DNA of 64,000 nucleotides from Burkholderia savannae (lineage in GTDB: Bacteria > Pseudomonadota > Gammaproteobacteria > Burkholderiales > Burkholderiaceae), in contig NZ_CP013417.1 of assembly GCF_001524445.2 (NCBI RefSeq), positions 2,046,001 to 2,110,000 on the forward strand, in the 5' to 3' direction. A program made the position numbers and the translations under genes. Of this stretch, positions 1 through 7,989 are shown in pieces. Below the pieces are notes generated by a model, which was given only the letters and a program-made list of their open reading frames with translations, was not told where the DNA came from and did no database searches. Each line of letters opens with the position of its first letter. Position 1 is the stretch's first letter.

Positions 1-439
1 CGATGCCTTCGCGCACCTCCGCGCGCGACATCATCAGCGCGGCCGACATGTTCATCGACGAGAACACGACCGCGCGGATCGTCTTGAACGTCTCCGAGCG
101 GATCAGCGCCTCGTGGCGGTCTTGCGCGTGACCGTCGCGATCGTCGCGATCGTCGCGATCGTCGTGATCGTCGTGATCGTCGCGATGGTCGCGATGGTCG
201 GCATTGTCGCGATCGTCACGCGGCGCAGGCGGGGCCGCGGGCGGCGCGCCGCTTCCCTGCCGCGCGTCGGCGGGCGAATTCGCGCGCGGCGCGCGGGCCT
301 CGTCTTGCGCGTGCGACCGGCCGCCGGCGTCGGCCGTCGTCGCGTCGGCGCAGGCGCCGGGCGCGGCGGCGTCCGCGAACTCGCGCGCGTCGCGGCTCGC
401 GCCGGGAACGAACGAAGACGAAACGCGCCGGCCGAACAT
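1..439 (-). CDS. cpaF: CpaF/TadA pilus assembly ATPase, 5' part only
   Basis: This is the beginning of the hexameric secretion-type ATPase that powers Flp (Tad) pilus assembly at the inner membrane. Only 146 codons are in the window, and the Walker motifs lie beyond the left edge. The ATG at 439 has GGAGG just upstream and overlaps the cpaE stop (TGATG), so translation is probably coupled. Residues 1-74 are Ala/Pro-rich and poorly conserved in character. Residues about 75-104 are an Asp/His/Arg repeat tract, and residues about 114-131 (starting RSETFKTIRAVVF) open the structured N-terminal region. The assignment rests on position after cpaE in a complete cpa operon and on this start region, because the catalytic domain is not visible. 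Confidence 0.8.
   Translation of the reverse strand, partial: MFGRRVSSSFVPGASRDAREFADAAAPGACADATTADAGGRSHAQDEARAPRANSPADARQGSGAPPAAPPAPRDDRDNADHRDHRDDHDDHDDRDDRDDRDGHAQDRHEALIRSETFKTIRAVVFSSMNMSAALMMSRAEVREGI
128..217 (-). repeat. In-frame 9-bp microsatellite in cpaF
   Basis: Imperfect tandem copies of a 9-bp unit (GAT-CGC-GAC and GAT-CAC-GAC type on the coding strand) encode alternating Asp-Arg and Asp-His triplets. The unit is a multiple of three, so copy-number changes would lengthen or shorten the charged linker without breaking the frame. Confidence 0.85.
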
Positions 440-1674
440 CACCGCCTCCCGCGCGCGCCGGCGAGCCGCGCGTACCACGGCCGGCGTTCGGCGGGCGCCG
501 CATCCGCGCCCGTCAGCCCTTGCGCGAGCGCGACGATGCCGGCCGCGAACGCACCGCCGCGCGCCGCGTCGAGCGCCGCGCCGAGGTTCTCCGCGACGGC
601 GAGCGTCTGCGGCTCGTACGGCAGCTCGAGCATCGACGCGCGCCCGACCGCGCGCGCGAAATCGGCCGCCTCGACGCGGCCGCGCACCGGTTGCTGCGCG
701 TTGTTGAGAATCAGCGACGCGTGCGCGCCGCCGTCGCGGGCCTCCGCATGGCGCAACAGCCGGGCCGCCTCGCGCGCCGCATGCACCGAGCGGTCGGCGA
801 CGATGTAGACGTTCGCGCACGCGGCGAGCGCGTCGTCGACGAGCCGCCCCGCGCGTTCCGGCAGGTCGAGCAGCACGTAATGGAACTGATGCCTGAGCGC
901 GCCGACGAGCCCCGCGATCGCGCCCGCGCGCAGCGGCGGCTCGCTGTCGTACGGCAGCTCGGCCGACAGCACGAACAGCCGGTCGCTCTGCGCGACCATC
1001 GCCTGGTTGATCAGTTGCGCATCGAGCCGCTGCGGATTCTGCAGCAGCTCGACGAGCCCCTGGTTGCTGACGACGCCGAACATCGAGCACGCCGCGCCGC
1101 CGTGGCAGTCGAGATCGACATACGCGACGCGGCGGCGCGTGCGCTCCGCGAGATGGCGCGCGAGCGAGACCGCGATGCTCGTCACGCCGACGCCGCCGCG
1201 CGCGCCGACGAAGCCGATCGCCTTGCCCGTGCGCGCGGCCGCGCCCGGATCGGCCGCGCTCAGCGCGCGATGCACGAGCTCGACGGTCAGCGGCTTGACG
1301 AGATAGTCGCGCACGCCGACGCGCAGCATGTTGCGGAACAGGCCGACGTCGTTGTGCTCGCCGACCACGATCACGTTCACCGACGGATCGCAGACGTCGG
1401 CGAGCCGCGCGAGATCGGACAGCGGCATCGCCGCGCCCGACACGTCGACGATCAGGTGCTGCGGCCCGTGCGCGAGATCGCGCATCAGCGCGATCGCGTC
1501 GTCGATCGAGCCGCGCGCGACGTGCGCGCCCGCCATCGCCTGATCGACGATCAGATTGCGGATCACTTCGTCGCTTGCCGGGTCGGCGACGATCGCGATC
1601 AGGCGCGCGCCGCTCGCCGCCGCGCGCAGGTCTTTCGCGCGCGACGCGCCGCTCATCAGGTCGAATGCGCCCAT
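439..1674 (-). CDS. cpaE: CpaE/TadZ pilus localisation protein
   Basis: A 411-residue TadZ/CpaE protein, which places the Tad pilus machine in the cell. Residues about 23-138 form a receiver-like domain with Asp77 in LIVDVSG and Lys127 in DYLVKP. A MinD/ParA-type domain starts near residue 151. Its Walker A region, GARGGVGVTS (157-166), has Arg and Val where the two lysines of the deviant Walker A motif normally sit, so ATP hydrolysis may be weak or absent. This kind of atypical P-loop is known in the family. The ATG at 1674 follows GGAGG at a short spacing and lies 10 bp after the upstream stop. Confidence 0.9.
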   Translation of the reverse strand: MGAFDLMSGASRAKDLRAAASGARLIAIVADPASDEVIRNLIVDQAMAGAHVARGSIDDAIALMRDLAHGPQHLIVDVSGAAMPLSDLARLADVCDPSVNVIVVGEHNDVGLFRNMLRVGVRDYLVKPLTVELVHRALSAADPGAAARTGKAIGFVGARGGVGVTSIAVSLARHLAERTRRRVAYVDLDCHGGAACSMFGVVSNQGLVELLQNPQRLDAQLINQAMVAQSDRLFVLSAELPYDSEPPLRAGAIAGLVGALRHQFHYVLLDLPERAGRLVDDALAACANVYIVADRSVHAAREAARLLRHAEARDGGAHASLILNNAQQPVRGRVEAADFARAVGRASMLELPYEPQTLAVAENLGAALDAARGGAFAAGIVALAQGLTGADAAPAERRPWYARLAGARGRR

Positions 1675-1684
1675 CTCGCCTCCG

Positions 1685-2131
1685 TCAATGCGTGACGGCG
1701 GTGGTCGTCGACGTCGCGTTGAGCGGCGTCGTCCGGCCTTCGTCGTAGCGGCGCACCGCGCTCGCGCCGAGCGCCGCGTCCGCGCCCGCGTAAGGCAGCG
1801 GCGCGACGAGATCGGCGGGGCGCGCGAGCATCGCCGCGAGGTTGCCGTAGGTCGCGCAGCCGAAGCTCACGCCGGGCCGCGCGCCGCCCGCGTCGATCAT
1901 CTGCGAGCGCTGCTCGAGCGCCGCGCAGTCGGGCGCGCGCGCGAGCCCGGTGCGCGCGTCGTAGCCGATCGCCGACGCGTCCGGCATCCCGTACGGCGGA
2001 TGGCCGGACATGCAGCCGGCGAGCGCCGCGAGCGCCGCCGCCGCGCACGCCGCCGCCGCTCGGCGAGCGCGGTGCGCGCCGTGTGCGCCGTGCGCGCGGC
2101 GGCGCGGCTTGGGTTCCGATCGAATCGCCAT
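1685..2131 (-). CDS. cpaD: CpaD-family pilus assembly lipoprotein
   Basis: A 148-residue protein with a basic N-terminus, a hydrophobic stretch and a lipobox (LAALAGC, Cys at about residue 40), so it is probably an outer-membrane lipoprotein. The region FGCATYGNLAAMLARPADLV matches the CpaD family signature, in which a cysteine-containing segment precedes an N-L-A-A-M helix. CpaD is thought to help the CpaC secretin form the outer-membrane pore. The start has GGAGG six bases upstream and the gene lies between the secretin and cpaE genes. It is short for the family. Confidence 0.8.
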   Translation of the reverse strand: MAIRSEPKPRRRAHGAHGAHRARRAAAACAAAALAALAGCMSGHPPYGMPDASAIGYDARTGLARAPDCAALEQRSQMIDAGGARPGVSFGCATYGNLAAMLARPADLVAPLPYAGADAALGASAVRRYDEGRTTPLNATSTTTAVTH

Positions 2132-2163
2132 CGAATGCCTCCGTGAAACGCTGTCTTGCGGCG

Positions 2164-3621
2164 TCAGTAGACGAATCCCGCCGGTCCCGCGAGCCGCGGC
2201 GCGTCGCCGCCGAGCGGATCGATGCCGAGCGAGCGTTGCAGCACGAACTCGATATCGCTGCTCGGCCGCGTGACGTCATCGAGCGCGTCGCGCAGCTCGC
2301 CCGGATTCGCGGGCTGCACGATGTACGGCGTGACGATCACGACCACTTCCGTCTTGTCGTTCAGATAATTGCGCGACGAGAACAGCTTGCCGAGCACCGG
2401 CAGCCGCGAGAGCCCCGGCAGCTCGGCGAGCACGTCGCTGCTCTTGCTCTGCAGCAGCCCGCCGATTGCGAAGCTCTGCCCGCTCGACAGCTCGACCGTC
2501 GTGTCGACGCGCCGCACCGTGAGCGCCGGCACCTTGACGCTGCCCGTCGTCACGCTGTTGGTCGGATCGATTTCGCTCACTTCCGGGCGCACCTTGAGGC
2601 TGATCCGGTTGTCGGCGAGCACGGTCGGCGTGAAGTCGAGCGACACGCCGTAAGGCTTGAACTGGATCGTGATCGCGCCCGTCGTGTCCTGCGCGACCGG
2701 AACCGGGAACTCGCCGCCCGCGAGAAAGCTCGCGGTCTGGCCGGAGATCGCGGTCAGGTTCGGCTCGGCGAGCATCGTGATGAGGCCCTCCTGGTCGAGC
2801 GCGTCGAGCACGCCGTCGATCGAGTAGCGCGACGTGTGAAAGCCGCCCAGCACCGAGAACGCGCCCGACGGCGACAGATCGAACGCCTTCGACGTCGTGT
2901 CGAACAGCGTGCGGCCGTTGAACAGCCCGCCGACGAAATTGCCGCTCGAGCCGAGCGCGCTCCAGTTGATGCCGAGCTGCTGCGTGACGTTGCGGTCGAC
3001 CTCGGTGATCCGCACGCGCAGATGCACCTGAATCGGCCTCTCGAGCGCCAGCCGGTTCACGAGCGATTCCTGCTGGCGCAGATAAGGCTTGAGCGTCTCC
3101 ATCACGGCGTCCGCGTCGGATGCGCTCGGCACGCGGCCGCTCACCATCAGCGAGCCCGGCGCGCCCGCGAGCGTCAGATGCAGTTGCGGGAAGCGCGCGT
3201 CGAGGATGCGCTGCAGCGACGGCGTGTCGACGTCGACGACGACGGTCTCGCGCAGGATCGTCCGGTTGTTCGCGCCGAGCGCGAAGAGCGTCGTCGTGCC
3301 GGCCTTCTTGCCGAGCACGAACACGGCCTGCGACGTCGGCACGTGCACGTCGGCGACGTCCGGGTCCGCGACGAACACCGCAACCGCGGGCTCCGGCAGC
3401 TTCACCATCTCGCCGCCGCCCGCGGGCACGGCGAGCACGCGCGCGGGCTCGGCCGCGCGCGCGGGCCGAAGCGCGGCGCTCGTGCAGAGCGCCGCGGCGA
3501 GCCATAACAGCGCGGCGGCCGCATTGCGTCGTCGCGCGTGCGTGCGCGTTCGCGCACGCAGCGCGTGCGGCGCCGCCGAAGCCGTTTGCCGCACGCCGAT
3601 CGCGTCGATCACACTCATCAT
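2164..3621 (-). CDS. cpaC: CpaC/RcpA secretin of the Flp pilus
   Basis: An outer-membrane secretin of 485 residues. A basic N-terminus and hydrophobic signal peptide end near ARPARA. The pilus N-domain follows (about 60-135, containing KLPEPAVAVFVADPDVADV), then a BON-like segment. The C-terminal half is a bacterial secretin domain with the typical VELSSGQSFAIGGLLQ and PVLGKLFSS motifs and a closing VVVIVTPYIV. Two adjacent ATG codons (3621 and 3618) follow an AGGAGGG sequence. The first is used here and the second would be equally good. The gene starts 31 bp after cpaB. Confidence 0.93.
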   Translation of the reverse strand: MMSVIDAIGVRQTASAAPHALRARTRTHARRRNAAAALLWLAAALCTSAALRPARAAEPARVLAVPAGGGEMVKLPEPAVAVFVADPDVADVHVPTSQAVFVLGKKAGTTTLFALGANNRTILRETVVVDVDTPSLQRILDARFPQLHLTLAGAPGSLMVSGRVPSASDADAVMETLKPYLRQQESLVNRLALERPIQVHLRVRITEVDRNVTQQLGINWSALGSSGNFVGGLFNGRTLFDTTSKAFDLSPSGAFSVLGGFHTSRYSIDGVLDALDQEGLITMLAEPNLTAISGQTASFLAGGEFPVPVAQDTTGAITIQFKPYGVSLDFTPTVLADNRISLKVRPEVSEIDPTNSVTTGSVKVPALTVRRVDTTVELSSGQSFAIGGLLQSKSSDVLAELPGLSRLPVLGKLFSSRNYLNDKTEVVVIVTPYIVQPANPGELRDALDDVTRPSSDIEFVLQRSLGIDPLGGDAPRLAGPAGFVY

Positions 3622-3652
3622 TTCGATTCGCCCTCCTGATCGATCGACACTT

Positions 3653-4693
3653 TCATGCCGCCGGACGCGCGCCGCCCGACGGGCTCGCCGCGCCCGGCAG
3701 CGGCGGCAGCGTCGGGATCGGCGGTGTGCCGCTCGGCAGCGGCGCGCCCGCGCCGGCGCCCGCCGCATCGCCCTGCTTCGAGCCGCGATAGACGAGCACC
3801 TGCCGCTCGCCCCCCGCATGCGCGGCGCCGATGCGGCGCGGCAGCGCGGGCGTCGCGGCGGGCGTCTCGGCGCGCAGCGCACGCGACACGTCGCCCGCCC
3901 ACACGGGCGGCGCGGGCGGCTCGGGCGACGGCGCGGCGCCCGCGCCGCGATCGGCCGTCGCGAAGCTGCGCAACGCGAGCGACAGCGCCCCCAGATGCGC
4001 GCCGACCGCGACCACCTGCGCATCGTGCGAGCTCACCTCGAACGTCACCGTGCGCGCACGCGTGTTCGGCTGCGCGGCGTCGTCCTTCGGACGCTGGAAC
4101 GCGGAGCCCACCGCGAGCACGCGCACGCGCGCGACGATCGTCTCCGACTCGACCGCGCGCTCCGGGGCGACGCTCGCGCCGCCCGGCGCGGCGAGCTGCT
4201 GCGTGAGCAGCACGTCGACGTAGTCGCCCGGTTGAATGAGGCCCGCATTGCCCGACACGTCGTCGATCGCGACCGAGATCGCACGCATGCCGGGCTTGAG
4301 CGCGGCCGCGAGAAACCCGGGCGCGCTCGGCGAAATCACGTCGGCGGGGCCGAGTGGCGCACCCGCGCGCGCCGGATGGCGCAGCAGATCGCCCTTCAGA
4401 TCGCCCGCCGCCGCCGCGCTCGCATCGGCGGCCGCGCTCGCGCCGTTGCCGCGCGCATCGCCGTCGATCAGCGCGCCGGCGGGCGCCTCGCCGCGGGCCA
4501 TCGTCTTCCAGCCGAGATCGGCGTCGCGCAGCAGCAGGCCGGCCGGGAGATCGGCGGCCGCAACGCGCACGCGCACCTGTTGCGGCGGCGCGGCCGGGCG
4601 CGGCCGGGACGCCGCGACATACAACGCGCGAAACAGGAACGCGCCGACCACGGCGACGAGAAGCAGGCCGGCGAGCTTGAGGAAATGGGACAT
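3653..4693 (-). CDS. cpaB: CpaB/RcpC pilus assembly protein with SAF domain
   Basis: A 346-residue periplasm-facing protein with one N-terminal membrane anchor (about residues 4-26) and an SAF domain whose start reads VRVAAADLPAGLLLRDADLG. CpaB/RcpC works with the CpaC secretin and may fit it to the peptidoglycan. The C-terminus is rich in Pro, Ala and Gly. The ATG at 4693 with AGGTGG upstream is preferred over a GTG nine bases further out. It starts 12 bp after the prepilin peptidase stop. Confidence 0.9.
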   Translation of the reverse strand: MSHFLKLAGLLLVAVVGAFLFRALYVAASRPRPAAPPQQVRVRVAAADLPAGLLLRDADLGWKTMARGEAPAGALIDGDARGNGASAAADASAAAAGDLKGDLLRHPARAGAPLGPADVISPSAPGFLAAALKPGMRAISVAIDDVSGNAGLIQPGDYVDVLLTQQLAAPGGASVAPERAVESETIVARVRVLAVGSAFQRPKDDAAQPNTRARTVTFEVSSHDAQVVAVGAHLGALSLALRSFATADRGAGAAPSPEPPAPPVWAGDVSRALRAETPAATPALPRRIGAAHAGGERQVLVYRGSKQGDAAGAGAGAPLPSGTPPIPTLPPLPGAASPSGGARPAA

Positions 4694-4705
4694 GTCGGCC
4701 ACCTG

Positions 4706-5185
4706 TCATCCGGCGCATGCGGGCAGCCGGCATGCGGCGGGCGCCCACACGGCGACAAGACCGCCCGCCGCGAGCGCGACGCCGTACGGAACGCCGCGCG
4801 CCGGCGCGAACCACGCGAGCCGATGCGGCGCGCGCGCAGCCGCGACGCACACCGCGCCGACGGCGAGACCGCCCGTGCCGATCGCGAACGCGACCGGCCA
4901 TGCGTAAGCGGGGCCCGCCCAAAGAAACACCGCGGCCGCCAGCTTGACGTCGCCTCCGGCGATCCAGCCGAGGCGGAACATCGATGCGCCCAGCACGAAA
5001 GCGAGCGCGCCGAGCGCCGCATGCGCGGCGAAGCCGCCGTCGCCCGGCACGCCCGCGAGCGCTTGCGCGCAATACAGCGCGCCGACGAGCGCGACCGCGC
5101 ACGTGGCGAGCCGCCGCGTGCGCAGATCGGCGAGCGCGAGCGACGCGAGCGTCCAACTGGCGACGAGCTTGAGCGGGAGAATCAT
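4706..5185 (-). CDS. cpaA: CpaA/TadV prepilin peptidase
   Basis: A compact 159-residue A24A-family aspartic peptidase made almost entirely of membrane segments. It should cleave and mature the Flp prepilin encoded just upstream. The two catalytic aspartates can be placed: Asp20 in LALADLRTRRL, and the Asp of the GGDVKL motif (variant of GxGD), near residue 79. It lacks the N-terminal methylase domain of larger type IV prepilin peptidases, as expected for CpaA. Confidence 0.92.
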   Translation of the reverse strand: MILPLKLVASWTLASLALADLRTRRLATCAVALVGALYCAQALAGVPGDGGFAAHAALGALAFVLGASMFRLGWIAGGDVKLAAAVFLWAGPAYAWPVAFAIGTGGLAVGAVCVAAARAPHRLAWFAPARGVPYGVALAAGGLVAVWAPAACRLPACAG

Positions 5186-5249
5186 CGGCGTTCGTGTAAT
5201 CGGGGAAAGTCGGCCGGCTGCGCCGCAGCGGCGGCGCCGGCCGTTCGTC

Positions 5250-5441
5250 TCAATGGCCGTTGGTCTGTACGCTCGTCACCTTGGTGATCATGTTCTGAAA
5301 CAGTTCCGGCAGACCGGAACCGCCGCCGAAAATGGCGCCTGCCGCAGCGACTGCCACAACCACGATGCCGGCCAGCACCGAATATTCGAGTGCGCTGACC
5401 CCGCGCTCGTCGCGCAAGAGCGATTGGATGAAACGCAGCAT
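5250..5441 (-). CDS. flp: Flp-type pilin precursor
   Basis: A 63-residue class III (Flp) prepilin. The leader MLRFIQSLLRDERG ends in Gly14. Cleavage by CpaA after this glycine would leave VSALEYSVLAG at the mature N-terminus, with Glu at +5 and Tyr at +6 as in all Flp pilins. A 20-residue hydrophobic stretch follows and forms the filament core. The ATG at 5441 has AGGAG six bases upstream. It is the first gene of the operon and should be its most highly expressed product. Confidence 0.95.
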   Translation of the reverse strand: MLRFIQSLLRDERGVSALEYSVLAGIVVVAVAAAGAIFGGGSGLPELFQNMITKVTSVQTNGH

Positions 5442-5906
5442 GAGAGTCTCCTGAAAGAACGGCGGTGGGATCTGTGCACCGTGGGTACGGCGCCGGAAAG
5501 AGACACTTTCCACGTTGCATAACGGGCACAACGCAAACATTCCGCAGTGGGGCAAACCCTCATTCGCACAATTTACTTTGGAATCCGATGCAAGCTTCGA
5601 AGGCAATGCGAAATGCAAACGTCAGCTTCCGACGCTGCTCAATCGAATGAAGAAATGCGGAGCGAGCCGCGAATGAAGGGCTGCGGACGATTCGGCATAC
5701 GAAACGAACGACGGGACGAGGCCGGCCGCATGGCGGCGGCATCGATCCGGAATGAACGACAGGACTTGGCCGATAGCGCGATAGCGCGGTGGCGCGGTGG
5801 CAAGATAGCGCGATGAGCTGCGCACGCACGCGCAGCGCGGACAAACGCGCAGTCTTTCGTCCGCCCCGGTCACGTCCGTCGCTTGCGCCGCTTTCGCGAT
5901 GACGCG
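5442..5906. other. Gap holding the flp promoter region
   Basis: This 465-bp stretch lies between the flp start and the end of an unrelated permease gene transcribed the same way. It is less GC-rich than its surroundings from about 5500 to 5660, as expected for a promoter region, but I cannot place a convincing -35/-10 pair. An 8-bp tandem repeat occupies 5771-5818. I see no gene. Confidence 0.6.
5771..5818. repeat. Imperfect 8-bp tandem repeat (CGATAGCG type)
   Basis: Six head-to-tail 8-mers can be read: CGATAGCG twice, CGGTGGCG, CGGTGGCA, AGATAGCG and CGATGAGC. The unit is not a multiple of three and lies outside any gene I accept. Confidence 0.75.
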
Positions 5907-6848
5907 CTACTGCGCGTGAACGCCCCAGCGCCTGACGGTCGCGCGCTCGAGTGCATCGAACACGCCATGCTCGACGACGAGCCCGATCACGATCACCGCG
6001 GCGAGCCCGGCGAACACGCGATCGGTATAGAGCTCGTTGCGGTTCTGGAAAATGTACCAGCCGAGCCCGCCGCCGCCCGCGCTCGCGCCGAACACGAGCT
6101 CGGCCGCGATCAGCGTGCGCCACGCGAACGCCCAGCCGACCCGCAGCCCCGCGAGAATCGACGGCAGCGCGGCCGGAATCAGGATCGCGACCACGTGGCG
6201 CACGCCCGTCAGCCCGTAGTTGCGGCCGACCATCCTGAGCGTCGCGGGCACCGCCTGAAATCCCGCGAACGTGTTCAGCGCGAGCGGCCAAAGCACCGCA
6301 TGCACGAGCACGAACAGCAGGCTGCCCGTGCCGAGGCCGAACCACAGCAATGCGAGCGGCAGCAACGCGATCGACGGCAGCGGATTGAACATCGCGGTCA
6401 GCATCGTCAGAAGATCACGGCCGACGCGCGTCGTCGCCGCGAGCGCGCTCAGCAAGAACGCGCTCGCGACGCCGAGCGCGTAGCCGCGCAACAGCACCGA
6501 CAGCGACGCCGCGATCTTCGCCGGCAACTCGCCGTTCGCGATGCCCTGAGCAAAGGCGAGCGCGGTCGCGGTGAAGGTCGGCAGCAGCAGATCGTTGTCG
6601 ATCGCGCGCGCGGCGATTTCCCATCCGGCGATCAGCACGAGCGCGATCAGCGCCTTGCGCAGCCATCCGGACTCACGCAGACGCGCAATCGTCGAACGCC
6701 GCACGAGCGGCGCGGCGACTCCACCGTTTTCGCCCGCGGCTGACGCATCGCCGGCTCGAGCGCCCGCCGCGCAGGCAACCGGCGCGAGCGCGACCTCGTA
6801 CTCGTCGCGCACGGGCGGCTCGATTCGCGTATTCGTACTCGCGCTCAT
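5907..6848 (-). CDS. NitT/TauT-type ABC transporter permease
   Basis: A 313-residue inner-membrane permease of the nitrate/sulfonate/taurine importer family, with about six membrane segments after a soluble N-terminus of roughly 70 residues. The cytoplasmic loop that contacts the ATPase has the sequence MVGRNYGLTGVRHVVAILIP, a typical EAA-type region. The ATG at 6848 overlaps the ATPase stop by four bases (ATGA), so the two are translated together. The substrate cannot be read from this subunit. Sulfonates are a guess based on family. Confidence 0.88.
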   Translation of the reverse strand: MSASTNTRIEPPVRDEYEVALAPVACAAGARAGDASAAGENGGVAAPLVRRSTIARLRESGWLRKALIALVLIAGWEIAARAIDNDLLLPTFTATALAFAQGIANGELPAKIAASLSVLLRGYALGVASAFLLSALAATTRVGRDLLTMLTAMFNPLPSIALLPLALLWFGLGTGSLLFVLVHAVLWPLALNTFAGFQAVPATLRMVGRNYGLTGVRHVVAILIPAALPSILAGLRVGWAFAWRTLIAAELVFGASAGGGGLGWYIFQNRNELYTDRVFAGLAAVIVIGLVVEHGVFDALERATVRRWGVHAQ

Positions 6849-7678
6849 GCCGGCGCGCCCTGCTCGTCGAACAATAGCCGATGTATCCGGCCGGCCATTT
6901 GCTGAAAGTCCGCGCATGCGACGCTGCGCTCGTCGAAACGATGGCTGTTGAGCTCCGCGCGCACGCGCCCCGGATGCGGCGACAGCAACAGGATACGGTT
7001 GCCGATCACGAGCGCCTCCTCGATCGAATGCGTGACGAACAGCAGCGTGAAGCGCGCGTCGTCCCACAGCCGCAGCAGTTCGTGCTGCATGCGCCGGCGC
7101 GTGAGCGCGTCGAGCGCGGCGAACGGCTCGTCCATCAACAGCACGCGCGGCTGCATCGCGAGCGCGCGCGCGATTGCGACACGCTGCTTCATCCCGCCCG
7201 ACAGCGTGTGCGGATAGGCGTCGGCGAACGCGGCGAGGCCCACCTTGTCGAGCGCCGCACGCGCGCGCTCGGCGGCCTCGCCGCGCGGCAGCTTCTTCGC
7301 GGCGCGCAGCGCAAACGCCACGTTCTCGAGCACCGTCTTCCACGGCGGCAGTTGATCGAATTCCTGGAACACGACGATCCGATCGGCGCCCGGCCCGCGC
7401 ACCGGTTCGCCGGCGAGCGTGATCGTGCCTTCGGCGGGGGCGACGAAGCCCGCGATCGCCTTCAGCAACGTCGACTTGCCGCATCCGGACGGCCCCAGCA
7501 GCACGAAGCGATCCGCGCCGTAGACATCGAAGCTGACCTGCTGCGTCGCGCGCACGGCGCGCTCGCGGCTGCGATATTCGAGCGTCACGCGATCGACGGC
7601 GAGCAGCTTGCCGCTCGTCGCCTGCCCGCGCGCCGCGTCGGCCGGATTTGAAAACAGGGTTGACGGTTCTGCCGCCAC
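6845..7678 (-). CDS. NitT/TauT-type ABC transporter ATP-binding protein
   Basis: The ATPase of the same importer, 277 residues if started at the GTG at 7678 (GGAG eight bases upstream). Walker A is GPSGCGKST, the signature LSGGMKQRVAIARAL, and Walker B LLMDEPFAALD, followed by an H-loop FVTHSIEEAL. A TTG at 7756 would add 26 residues, but they would run through a terminator hairpin, so I reject it. The adjacent permease overlaps this gene by four bases. Confidence 0.88.
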   Translation of the reverse strand: MAAEPSTLFSNPADAARGQATSGKLLAVDRVTLEYRSRERAVRATQQVSFDVYGADRFVLLGPSGCGKSTLLKAIAGFVAPAEGTITLAGEPVRGPGADRIVVFQEFDQLPPWKTVLENVAFALRAAKKLPRGEAAERARAALDKVGLAAFADAYPHTLSGGMKQRVAIARALAMQPRVLLMDEPFAALDALTRRRMQHELLRLWDDARFTLLFVTHSIEEALVIGNRILLLSPHPGRVRAELNSHRFDERSVACADFQQMAGRIHRLLFDEQGAPA

Positions 7679-7989
7679 GCGTCGCACTCCATCGAGTTCC
7701 CGCCGGGACGATGCAAAAAAATGCCCGCTGTGAAAGCGGGCGAGAATCCCAGTCAAGGAGGTGTCACACGAACTACGAGTTCAGATTAAGGCCCGTGGGC
7801 GCTCTCCACAACGAAGCATTTTCGATATCGATATCGCGCGCGCCGCATTGACGTTGGCGCGACGCCGCGCGCGGGCCGGGCGGGCCGCCCGTCGTCTTGC
7901 CGCCCGGCCTCGCCATCTCACCGTCTCGCATCCCCGCCGTCTCGCGCAGGACCTGCGAGCCGCCCGGCCCGGCGCGAACGGCTCGCGCG
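7679..7989. other. Gap between ATPase and binding-protein genes
   Basis: This 311-bp gap contains a minus-strand terminator (7718-7742) and a perfect 14-bp palindrome CGATATCGATATCG at 7823-7836. The palindrome could be a regulatory site or simply low-complexity sequence. No gene is seen. Confidence 0.6.
7716..7743 (-). terminator. Rho-independent terminator after the binding-protein gene
   Basis: On the minus strand a GCCCGCT/AGCGGGC stem with a short loop is followed by A and then seven T residues. It sits between the binding-protein gene and the ATPase gene of what should be one importer, so transcription may be partly attenuated here. Confidence 0.8.

Noticed and set aside
520..1695. Long plus-strand open frame opposite cpaE
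   Set aside because: High GC content makes long antisense frames common. The minus strand carries a clear CpaE protein, and the antisense product is Arg/Ala-rich with no family character. The same applies to most long antisense frames in the window.
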